DNA from: Elusimicrobiota bacterium
Lineage (GTDB): Bacteria > Elusimicrobiota > Elusimicrobia > 2-02-FULL-39-32
Direction: 5' to 3'
Assembly (NCBI GenBank): GCA_023249715.1
Contig: JAHFCA010000081.1
Coordinates: forward strand, 1-6,751
DNA length: 6,751 bases
Shown: in pieces, positions 1-4,746 of the stretch
Layout of the letters: each line of letters starts with the position of its first letter
How positions within the stretch are numbered: position 1 is the first letter of the stretch
Translations under genes and position numbers: made by a program
Notes under the pieces: generated by a model
Seen by the model: the letters and a program-made list of their open reading frames with translations, nothing else
Databases searched by the model: none
Told to the model about the DNA's origin: nothing

Positions 1-55
1 AGAAAGAAAGGGAGCCGTTCAGCCGCTTCCCGGAGGAAGATATGGCCGCATCTAA
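1..55 (+). CDS. dprA: DprA (DNA processing protein A), C-terminal end only
   Basis: From base 2 an open frame reads ERKGAVQPLPGGRYGRI and stops at TAA 53-55. This resembles the winged-helix tail that ends many DprA/Smf proteins (pattern: x-L-E-x-K-G-x-V-x-x-L-P-G-x-R-Y). DprA binds incoming single-stranded DNA and loads RecA during natural transformation. The position supports the call, because dprA directly upstream of topA is a widespread gene order. The stop lies inside topA, so the two genes overlap by 14 nt and are probably translationally coupled. Only 17 residues are visible and the start is outside the window, so the call rests on a short match plus context. Confidence 0.65.
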   Translation, partial: ERKGAVQPLPGGRYGRI

Positions 56-2267
56 AAAAAGTAAAGACCAAAATTTGCTTATCGTAGAGTCTCCTACCAA
101 AGAAAAAACCCTATCTAAATATTTAGGAAAAGGTTTTATTGTAAAGAGTTCCTTTGGCCATGTGCAGGATCTTCCCAAAGGGAAGTTTGGAATTGATGTC
201 GAAAAAGATTTTGAACCGACGTATGAAATTCTTCCTAAAGCGAAAAAAATTGTGCCCGCGTTAAAGAAGGCGTGTAAAGAATGCGATCACGTTTATCTGG
301 CTACCGATTATGATCGGGAAGGGGAGTCGATTGCCTGGCATTTATCGGACATATTAAAGCTGCCTAAAGAGAAAACACACCGTATTACATTCCACGAAAT
401 TACTCGGGATGCGATCCAAGAGGCGTTAAAGTCCCCTCGGGATATCGATCAGCATCTGGTGGACGCGCAGGTGGCTCGCCGGGTTTTAGACCGCATTGTG
501 GGGTACAAACTCTCTCCTCTTTTGTGGGAAAAAATTAGACGAGGGCTCTCAGCAGGGCGGGTTCAGTCCGTTGCCGTGCGCCTAATTTGCGAACGAGAAG
601 AAGAGATCGAAAAATTTAAGAGCCAGGAATATTGGTCCATAGAAGTTGAATTGGAAAATACCAAGGACAAAAAGCGTTTTCCATTTTTCGCGCAGTTGGT
701 GGAGTGGAAAGGGAAAAAGTTAGAAAAGTTAGATATCCAATCGGAAGGGACTTCCGGAGATATTGTTGAACGTCTAAAAATTGCGGGATACAAAGTTCGG
801 GATATCCTATTAAAACAGAAAAAAAGAAGTCCCTATCCGCCTTTTATGACCTCTACATTGGCCCAAGACGCTTCGGCCAGAGCAGGTTTTTCCGCTAAAC
901 GGACCATGGCTGTGGCGCAATCTCTTTACGAAGGGGTTCAAATTGGGGAAGATGTAATAGGGCTTATTACCTATATGCGCACCGATTCTCTCAACGTAGC
1001 TAAAGAAGCTCAAGCAGAGGCGCGGGAATATGTCGCAAAAAAATTTGGCGCAGAAAGCTTGCCGCCCCAAACCAGGTTTTATAAAACAAAATCTAAATCG
1101 GCGCAGGAGGCGCACGAGGCGATTCGGCCCACGTCTGTTTTTAGAGACCCCGAAGCGATAAAATCCTATTTAACCTCCGATCAATTTAAGTTGTATGAGC
1201 TTATTTGGCGGCGATTCCTTGCCAGCCAAATGGCGGATGCTTTATACGATACCGTCACCGCGGAGATTATTTGCCAGGCCGAAGCGGATTCCGGGCTTTT
1301 GCGGGCGAATGGGTCTACTTTAAAGGAAGCAGGATTTTTGCAAGTCTATGGAGTGGAGCTGGAAACGGAGGAAACTTCAGAAGAGTCTAAAGATAAAAAA
1401 TTACCCATTCTGCATAAGGAAGAAGATCTTAAGAATTTGGGAATTCACCCAAAGCAGCATTTTACGGAGCCTCCTCCTCGCTATAATGAGGCGAGCCTAA
1501 TTAAAGCGTTGGAACAAAATGGAATTGGCCGTCCTTCCACCTACGCTCCTATTTTGGATACCATTCAATCTCGCAACTATGTTCGGTTAGAAACAAAAAG
1601 ATTTTATCCCACGGAACTGGGGAGATTAGTTAACCAGCAGCTCATCGACCATTTTCCGGAAATTGTAGATAAAGGTTTTACCGCGAAAATAGAAGAAAAA
1701 CTCGACCAGGTGGCGGAAGGGGAACTAAAGTGGACCTCTGTAGTGGGGGAATTTTATGATACTTTTGAAAAGGATTTAGAAGCGGCCAAGGGGTCGATGA
1801 AAAAAGTAAAACTGGTCCCCAAGGATTCCGGAGAGGTTTGTCCGCAATGCGGCGGAAAGCTATTGCTCCGAGAGAGCCGGTTTGGAAAATATTTAGCGTG
1901 TGAAAATTTCCCCAAGTGCCGTCACAAAGTCTCTTTAGACACACAAGGCAATAAAGTAGTCCCTACAGAGGGTGAAGAAAAATGTGAAAAGTGCGGGAGC
2001 TCCATGGTGGTTAAGATGAGCCGGAGAGGAAAGTTCTTGGCCTGCAGCGCTTATCCTAATTGCAGGAATACCTATAGCTTAGATCGGGAAGGAAAGAAGA
2101 TCGTTCGGCCTGAACCTAAAAAAACAAAACTGAAGTGCGAAAAGTGCAAGAGCATGCTGTTGTTGAGGATCGGGAAAAGAGGCCCTTTCTTAGCCTGTTC
2201 CGGGTTTCCTAAATGCAGAAACATTAAGTCTGCAAAAACTCTAGATCCTGCGGACGTCCTTGAGTAA
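42..2267 (+). CDS. topA: DNA topoisomerase I (type IA) with three C-terminal zinc ribbons
   Basis: Relaxes negative supercoils by cutting one strand and passing the other through a tyrosine-linked break; it acts on the nucleoid. The Toprim domain is near the N-terminus, with LLIVESPTKEKT (E16) and ATDYDREGE at 87-95 (D89, D91, E93), the Mg-binding acids. The catalytic tyrosine is Y311 in GLITYMRTDS, with R313 next to it. Conserved motifs SAGRVQSVA (about 170-178) and GIGRPSTYAPI (about 494-504) follow. The C-terminus carries three complete four-cysteine zinc ribbons: C600/C603/C620/C626, C648/C651/C668/C674 and C699/C702/C719/C725. At 741 residues it is a normal length for bacterial TopA. The ATG at 42 is preceded by a strong GGAGG (32-36) at good spacing, the best Shine-Dalgarno in the window. 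It overlaps dprA by 14 nt and xerC by 8 nt, implying one operon. Nothing appears missing. Confidence 0.98.
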   Translation: MAASKKSKDQNLLIVESPTKEKTLSKYLGKGFIVKSSFGHVQDLPKGKFGIDVEKDFEPTYEILPKAKKIVPALKKACKECDHVYLATDYDREGESIAWHLSDILKLPKEKTHRITFHEITRDAIQEALKSPRDIDQHLVDAQVARRVLDRIVGYKLSPLLWEKIRRGLSAGRVQSVAVRLICEREEEIEKFKSQEYWSIEVELENTKDKKRFPFFAQLVEWKGKKLEKLDIQSEGTSGDIVERLKIAGYKVRDILLKQKKRSPYPPFMTSTLAQDASARAGFSAKRTMAVAQSLYEGVQIGEDVIGLITYMRTDSLNVAKEAQAEAREYVAKKFGAESLPPQTRFYKTKSKSAQEAHEAIRPTSVFRDPEAIKSYLTSDQFKLYELIWRRFLASQMADALYDTVTAEIICQAEADSGLLRANGSTLKEAGFLQVYGVELETEETSEESKDKKLPILHKEEDLKNLGIHPKQHFTEPPPRYNEASLIKALEQNGIGRPSTYAPILDTIQSRNYVRLETKRFYPTELGRLVNQQLIDHFPEIVDKGFTAKIEEKLDQVAEGELKWTSVVGEFYDTFEKDLEAAKGSMKKVKLVPKDSGEVCPQCGGKLLLRESRFGKYLACENFPKCRHKVSLDTQGNKVVPTEGEEKCEKCGSSMVVKMSRRGKFLACSAYPNCRNTYSLDREGKKIVRPEPKKTKLKCEKCKSMLLLRIGKRGPFLACSGFPKCRNIKSAKTLDPADVLE

Positions 2268-3171
2268 CGCCATAGATTTAGAGCTCACCAGCAAACGTTT
2301 CTTACTCTATTTACGGGCAGAAAAAGCGGTTTCGCAGCATACCCTGATTGCCTACCAAAACGATTTAAAAGATTTTCAAAAATTTCTTAAAAAATCGTTT
2401 CTCGACATTTCCCATTTCCGCCATTTACGCTTAACGATTCGGGAATATTGGTCCGGTTTGTTAAAAAGAAATTTCAGCGCGGCCACTCTTTGCCGCAGGC
2501 TGGCCACGCTCCGCTCCTTTTTTAATTTTTTAATGAGGGAAAATTTGTTGGAGACGAACCCCTTTAACTATTTACCTTCCCCCAAAAGAGAAAAGCATTT
2601 ACCTAAATTTTTAACGGAGAAAGAGGTAGATCACCTGTTAACGGATGTGGATCATCTGAATTACCGTTTTAAAACACGGGATAACGCGCTCTTAGAGATT
2701 CTTTATTCCGCGGGTCTACGCATAGAAGAGTTGACGCGGCTCAATGTGGGAGATTGCGATCTGTGGAACGGAGTTTTGAGAGTATTTGGAAAGGGGAGTA
2801 AAGAAAGAGTTCTTCCCGTGGGAGATTTTGCGATGAAGGCGGTAAAAAAATATTTAGAGGAGACGCATCGCCCGTTTGAATCCGCCTCCGGCAGCGGTCC
2901 GCTTTTTTTAAACGCGCGGGGGAAAAGATTGGGTGTTCGGGGCGCCAGAAAAGTGTTGGGGCAACTTATTCGTAAAACTTCCTTACACAAAAATGTAAAT
3001 CCTCATATGCTGCGCCACACCTTTGCCACGCATTTAGTGGATCGCGGCTGCGATTTGAGATCCGTTCAGGAAATGCTGGGGCACAAAAATTTAGCCACAA
3101 CGCAAATTTATACGCACACGTCTGTAGAGCGCCTTCGCAAAGTCTATGCGAGCGCCCATCCCCGCGCTTAA
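2260..3171 (+). CDS. xerC: Tyrosine recombinase XerC/XerD family
   Basis: Site-specific recombinase that resolves chromosome dimers at dif, normally as a XerC-XerD pair controlled by FtsK at the septum. The N-terminal SAM-like core-binding domain is at about 8-95, with the typical FLLYLRAEKAVSQHTLIAY start. The catalytic domain follows with all expected residues: R154 (AGLRIEEL), K178 (GKGSKER), H249 and R252 (HMLRHTFATH), H275 (LGHKNL) and nucleophile Y284 (QIYTH). At 303 residues it is slightly longer than the usual 295-300. The start is TTG inside the topA stop region (8 nt overlap). No ATG or GTG fits near the conserved N-terminus and no clear Shine-Dalgarno is visible, so translation probably depends on coupling to topA. 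The symbol follows the topA-xerC gene order; sequence alone does not separate XerC from XerD. Confidence 0.9.
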   Translation: MSNAIDLELTSKRFLLYLRAEKAVSQHTLIAYQNDLKDFQKFLKKSFLDISHFRHLRLTIREYWSGLLKRNFSAATLCRRLATLRSFFNFLMRENLLETNPFNYLPSPKREKHLPKFLTEKEVDHLLTDVDHLNYRFKTRDNALLEILYSAGLRIEELTRLNVGDCDLWNGVLRVFGKGSKERVLPVGDFAMKAVKKYLEETHRPFESASGSGPLFLNARGKRLGVRGARKVLGQLIRKTSLHKNVNPHMLRHTFATHLVDRGCDLRSVQEMLGHKNLATTQIYTHTSVERLRKVYASAHPRA

Positions 3172-3198
3172 CTCTAGAATCTAGCTCTTAAAATGTAC

Positions 3199-3204
3199 TA
3201 AAAT
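3199..3204 (+). promoter_or_regulatory. Possible -10 box for tRNA-Leu/smpB
   Basis: TAAAAT matches the sigma-70 -10 consensus at five of six bases and ends 10 bp before the mature tRNA. No convincing -35 box lies at 16-18 bp spacing (best is TAGAAT, three of six matches). The tRNA and smpB could instead be read from the topA-xerC transcript, since I see no strong terminator after xerC. Confidence 0.3.
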
Positions 3205-3214
3205 GAGCCCCGTT

Positions 3215-3301
3215 GGACAGGTGGCGGAACTGGCATACGCGCACCGTTCAGGGCGGTGTGACCGTTAGGTCATGCGGGTTCAACTCCCGCCCTGTCCACC
3301 A
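3215..3301 (+). tRNA. tRNA-Leu, anticodon CAG, CCA encoded
   Basis: The cloverleaf folds cleanly. The acceptor is GGACAGG (3215-3221) with CCTGTCC (3291-3297). The D stem is GCG/CGC, and the anticodon stem CACCG/CGGTG (3242-3246/3254-3258) encloses loop TTCAGGG. The anticodon CAG is at 3249-3251 and reads CUG leucine codons. The long class II variable arm TGACC-GTTA-GGTCA (3259-3272) is expected for leucine. The T arm is GCGGG-TTCAACT-CCCGC, the discriminator is A (3298), and CCA is encoded at 3299-3301. It sits between xerC and smpB, with only 6 nt before the smpB start. Confidence 0.97.
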
Positions 3302-3307
3302 TTATTT

Positions 3308-3772
3308 ATGACTAAAAAAGAATCCTCGCCCATTAAAATCATCTCACAAAATCGTAAGGCGAAACAGCGGTTTTTTATTCTAGAATCCTTCGAAGCAGGC
3401 ATTGCGCTCTTGGGCCACGAAGTAAAATCGTTGCGCAACGGGGCAGCCAATATAGAAGAAGGCTTTGTGCGCATAGATAAGGATCAAATTTATCTAATGA
3501 ACACGCACATCCCGCCTTATCCTCAATATACGTTGGGAGATTATGAACCTACCCGTACCCGGAAGCTCCTCATGCATAAAAAAGAGATTGAACGTCTTTG
3601 CAAAGAAATTCAATTGAAGGGATGCACTCTGGTACCTTTAGAACTTTATTTTAAGAGAGGCATGGTGAAGGTTCAGGTTGGCCTTGCTAAAGGTAAAAAA
3701 ACAGAAGACCGCCGCGAAGAGATAAAAAAACGGGACATCGACCGCCAAATCCGTCGCCATGTTCGTACTTGA
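3308..3772 (+). CDS. smpB: SsrA-binding protein SmpB (trans-translation)
   Basis: Binds tmRNA and delivers it to ribosomes stalled on broken mRNA, so that the stalled peptide is tagged and released. Family signatures run through all 154 residues: NRKAKQRFFILESFEAGIAL (15-34), GHEVKSLRNG (36-45), the HIPPYPQY loop (67-74), GDYEPTRTRKLLMHKKEI (77-94), LVPLELYFKRGMVKVQVGLA (108-127) and the basic tail with KGKKTEDRR...RDIDRQIRRH. This tail helps probe the empty mRNA channel. The ATG at 3308 gives the usual family length. An in-frame ATG at 3272 lies in the upstream tRNA and would add 12 unconserved residues. No Shine-Dalgarno is present, and the region just upstream is the tRNA 3' end, so the two probably share a transcript. 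The tmRNA gene itself (ssrA) is not in the window. Confidence 0.97.
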   Translation: MTKKESSPIKIISQNRKAKQRFFILESFEAGIALLGHEVKSLRNGAANIEEGFVRIDKDQIYLMNTHIPPYPQYTLGDYEPTRTRKLLMHKKEIERLCKEIQLKGCTLVPLELYFKRGMVKVQVGLAKGKKTEDRREEIKKRDIDRQIRRHVRT

Positions 3773-3797
3773 CAGATATGTATATTTAATACATACT
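3769..3797 (+). promoter_or_regulatory. Putative vapBC promoter
   Basis: A perfect -35 consensus TTGACA (3769-3774) overlaps the smpB stop codon. A candidate -10 CATACT (3792-3797; four of six matches) follows at an ideal 17-bp spacer. Transcription would then start at about 3804, at the vapB ATG, making the message leaderless; vapB also has no Shine-Dalgarno. Alternative -10 boxes TATATT (3781-3786) and TTTAAT (3785-3790) would give leaders of only about 8-12 nt but have poor -35 partners. The -35 is clear; the -10 choice is uncertain. Confidence 0.55.
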
Positions 3798-3805
3798 TAT
3801 ACATA
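3777..3805. promoter_or_regulatory. Probable VapB/VapBC autoregulatory operator
   Basis: TATGTAT (3777-3783) and ATACATA (3789-3795) form a perfect 7-bp inverted repeat with a 5-bp spacer. A second copy of ATACATA lies at 3799-3805. The half-sites cover the spacer and -10 region of the promoter and reach the vapB start codon. VapB-type antitoxins commonly bind such palindromes, alone or with VapC, to repress their own operon. The repeat is seen directly; its role as operator is inferred from position and family behaviour. AT-rich chance symmetry is possible. Confidence 0.55.
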
Positions 3806-4008
3806 TGAAGACAACTCTCAATATCGATGATTCTATGCTAAAAAAAGCTAGCTTACTCACGGGTATTACGGAAAAAACTTCGTTAGTACATCGGGGTTTA
3901 AAAGCTTTAATTGCGTTCGAAAGCGGTAAGCGCCTTGCCGAATTAGGCGGGACTGAAAAATTTATTCGATCCATTCCTCGCAGAAGGTCTTTAGGTAAAC
4001 CTTCCTGA
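3805..4008 (+). CDS. vapB: VapB-type antitoxin
   Basis: Antitoxin of a type II VapBC pair: it binds and neutralises the VapC nuclease and represses the operon. The 67-residue protein begins MKTTLNIDDSMLKKASLLTG, followed by ITEKTSLVHRGLKALIAFES. This is the standard N-terminus of the VapB_antitoxin family, a short beta strand and two helices that bind DNA. The C-terminal part (about 45-67, KRLAELGG...RRRSLGKPS) is the basic toxin-binding tail typical of this group. The ATG at 3805 is the only sensible start and has no Shine-Dalgarno, consistent with a leaderless or nearly leaderless mRNA. It starts 32 bp after smpB but appears to have its own promoter. Its TGA stop (4006-4008) overlaps the presumed CTG start of vapC as CTGA. 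Confidence 0.92.
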   Translation: MKTTLNIDDSMLKKASLLTGITEKTSLVHRGLKALIAFESGKRLAELGGTEKFIRSIPRRRSLGKPS

Positions 4009-4373
4009 TTCTTGTTGATACTTCCATTTGGATAAATCACTTCCGTAATAGACAATCTGAATTTGAACGTGTATTGGTAGAGGGGATGGCGCTGTGTCAC
4101 CCTTATATCATTGGAGAGATATCCTTGGGCCATTTAAAAAACAGAAAAGAAATTCTTGGTCTTCTCCAAACACTTCCTTTGGCAAAGACATTAGAAGATG
4201 GGGAAATTCTTAAATTTATAGAAACTAGACAACTCTATGGAACGGGAATAGGTTGGATAGATGCCCATCTATTAGCCTCCGCATTGCTTTCCAGAGCTCT
4301 TTTATGGACGAGCGACACTAAACTTCATAAAGCAGCCATCCGACTAGACATTCAATATAAAAGTTTATGCTGA
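4005..4373 (+). CDS. vapC: VapC-type PIN-domain toxin ribonuclease, apparent CTG start
   Basis: The frame gives 122 residues. After the start it reads ILVDTSIWINHFRNRQSEFE, then LCHPYIIGEI, GIGWIDAHLLASALL and LLWTSDTKLHKAA. The four PIN-domain acids are all present: D5 (VDTS), E38 (GEI), D86 (WIDAH) and D104 (TSD). VapC toxins of this family are Mg-dependent RNases that cut tRNA or rRNA. The frame opens after a TAA at 3996-3998 and contains no ATG, GTG or TTG before the conserved VDTS motif. The codon in the start position is CTG (4005-4007), with AGGT 8 nt upstream, overlapping the vapB stop by 4 nt. The first common start (TTG 4074) would remove 23 residues including D5. So either CTG is used through coupling to vapB, giving low toxin output, or the start has been mutated and the toxin is silent. 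The stop codon lies in a strong hairpin. Confidence 0.85.
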   Translation: MILVDTSIWINHFRNRQSEFERVLVEGMALCHPYIIGEISLGHLKNRKEILGLLQTLPLAKTLEDGEILKFIETRQLYGTGIGWIDAHLLASALLSRALLWTSDTKLHKAAIRLDIQYKSLC

Positions 4374-4410
4374 TAAAGTCATTCCTACTATGGCTTTATC
4401 AGCATAAACT
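4362..4410. terminator. Long hairpin over the vapC stop, likely terminator
   Basis: A perfect 17-bp inverted repeat (4362-4378 with 4394-4410; core TATGCTGATAAAG/CTTTATCAGCATA) extends inward by four more pairs, one a T-G wobble. The result is a 21-bp stem with a 7-nt loop, TCCTACT. Read on the - strand the stem is followed by TTTTATATT, as in an intrinsic terminator, so it could stop transcripts coming from tRNA-Arg. On the + strand no T-run follows; there it may protect the vapBC mRNA 3' end or weakly terminate. The left arm includes the last codons and stop of vapC. Confidence 0.6.
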
Positions 4411-4428
4411 AAATAAGCGGGTTAGCGC

Positions 4429-4447
4429 AAAAAAGATTGGGATCTTT
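4429..4447 (-). terminator. Weak intrinsic terminator after tRNA-Arg
   Basis: On the - strand, AAAGAT-CCCA-ATCTTT forms a 6-bp stem whose 3' arm runs into six T residues, starting 19 nt downstream of the tRNA-Arg 3' end. The stem has only one G-C pair, so termination would be inefficient; the stronger hairpin at 4362-4410 lies further along. Confidence 0.4.
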
Positions 4448-4465
4448 AACAAAAAATAAATCTAG

Positions 4466-4538
4466 TGGGCCCGAGGCGATTCGAACGCCTTCCTTCTGCT
4501 TAGAAGGCAGATGCTCTATCCAATTGAGCTACGGGCCC
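4466..4538 (-). tRNA. tRNA-Arg, anticodon TCT, CCA not encoded
   Basis: Read on the - strand, acceptor GGGCCCG pairs with CGGGCCC. The D stem is GCTC/GAGC with loop AATTGGATA, and the anticodon stem TCTGC/GCAGA encloses loop CTTCTAA. The anticodon TCT (4504-4502) reads AGA arginine codons. The variable loop AGGA has four bases, and the T arm is AGGCG-TTCGAAT-CGCCT. The discriminator A is at 4466. The next bases are CTA, so CCA must be added after transcription, unlike tRNA-Leu in this window. A fold-back element ends 12 bp upstream of the TTAAA-bounded 5' flank, and no clear promoter separates them. Confidence 0.96.
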
Positions 4539-4550
4539 TACGAATAACCC

Positions 4551-4555
4551 TTAAA
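4551..4555. repeat. Left copy of 5-bp direct repeat TTAAA
   Basis: TTAAA directly abuts the outer end of the left terminal inverted repeat. With the identical copy at 4716-4720 it is the expected trace of a target-site duplication. It is short and AT-rich, so chance is possible, but both copies sit exactly at the repeat boundaries. Confidence 0.6.
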
Positions 4556-4715
4556 CCCGGATATTGCGTTAGAAAATGGAATTCGACGAAAAATAGCGAT
4601 ATTTTTTCTTCACAAAAAAGTTCGCGAATAGTTTTAACTATTCTCTCACTTTTTTGTTTCAAAAAAACATCACTCTTTTTCATCTCGGTTCTCATTTTCT
4701 AACGCAATATCCGGG
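4556..4715. mobile_element. MITE-like fold-back element, 160 bp
   Basis: The ends are perfect 23-bp inverted repeats (4556-4578 and 4693-4715) beginning CCCGGATATTGCGTTAG. They are flanked by direct repeats TTAAA. The interior remains partly self-complementary: about 4589-4607 pairs with 4662-4680 with three mismatches, 4612-4621 with 4648-4657 perfectly, and 4626-4633 with 4636-4643 around a TT turn. The whole unit can fold into one long imperfect hairpin. It has no credible coding capacity. Perfect outer ends, decayed centre, small size and a target-site-like duplication match a non-autonomous miniature inverted-repeat element moved by a transposase encoded elsewhere. I do not recognise the parent family. 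A large bidirectional terminator is the main alternative but does not explain the flanking repeats. Confidence 0.7.
4612..4657. repeat. Inner hairpin of the fold-back element
   Basis: ACAAAAAAGT (4612-4621) and ACTTTTTTGT (4648-4657) are perfect inverted repeats enclosing GAATAGTT-TT-AACTATTC (4626-4643). Runs of T follow the small hairpin on both strands, so this core might also end transcription from either side, including the upstream peptidase gene. Confidence 0.6.
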
Positions 4716-4720
4716 TTAAA
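4716..4720. repeat. Right copy of 5-bp direct repeat TTAAA
   Basis: Identical to 4551-4555 and immediately outside the right terminal inverted repeat. Removing the element and one copy would leave a plain 29-bp or so AT-rich spacer between the peptidase stop and the tRNA-Arg region. Confidence 0.6.
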
Positions 4721-4746
4721 TTCTACCATAAATTAATTTGGTTGGT

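Noticed and set aside
3150..3169. AGCGC...GCGCT hairpin at the xerC end as a terminator
   Set aside because: Five-pair stem in coding sequence with no following T-run.
3174..3184. Small palindrome CTAGA-A-TCTAG between xerC and tRNA-Leu
   Set aside because: Arms of 5 bp with a 1-bp centre cannot form a hairpin and are expected by chance; no supporting context.
3274..3301. tRNA-Leu 3' end as an integration attachment site for the downstream segment
   Set aside because: No second copy of the tRNA 3' end occurs in the window, and the next gene is the housekeeping smpB.
3272..3307. In-frame N-terminal extension of SmpB from ATG 3272
   Set aside because: It begins in the tRNA-Leu variable arm, adds 12 unconserved residues, and ATG 3308 gives the normal family length and N-terminus.
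3996..4008. Programmed -1 frameshift producing a VapB-VapC fusion
   Set aside because: vapC is in the -1 frame, but the short shared window (3999-4005) has no slippery heptamer; reinitiation at CTGA is simpler.
3786..4133. 115-residue - strand frame opposite vapBC
   Set aside because: It is antisense to two well-supported genes and the translation has no recognisable motif.
4074..4373. 99-residue protein starting at TTG 4074 as the whole gene
   Set aside because: The same frame continues upstream with the conserved ILVDTS PIN-domain start; the short form would lack the first catalytic aspartate.
4362..4410. Integron attC site after the vapBC genes
   Set aside because: The arms start with GTT and end with AAC, the reverse of the RYYYAAC...GTTRRRY layout, and no integrase or further cassettes are present.
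4511..4702. 63-residue + strand frame across tRNA-Arg and the fold-back element
   Set aside because: It overlaps a tRNA on the opposite strand and inverted-repeat DNA, has low-complexity content and no family resemblance.
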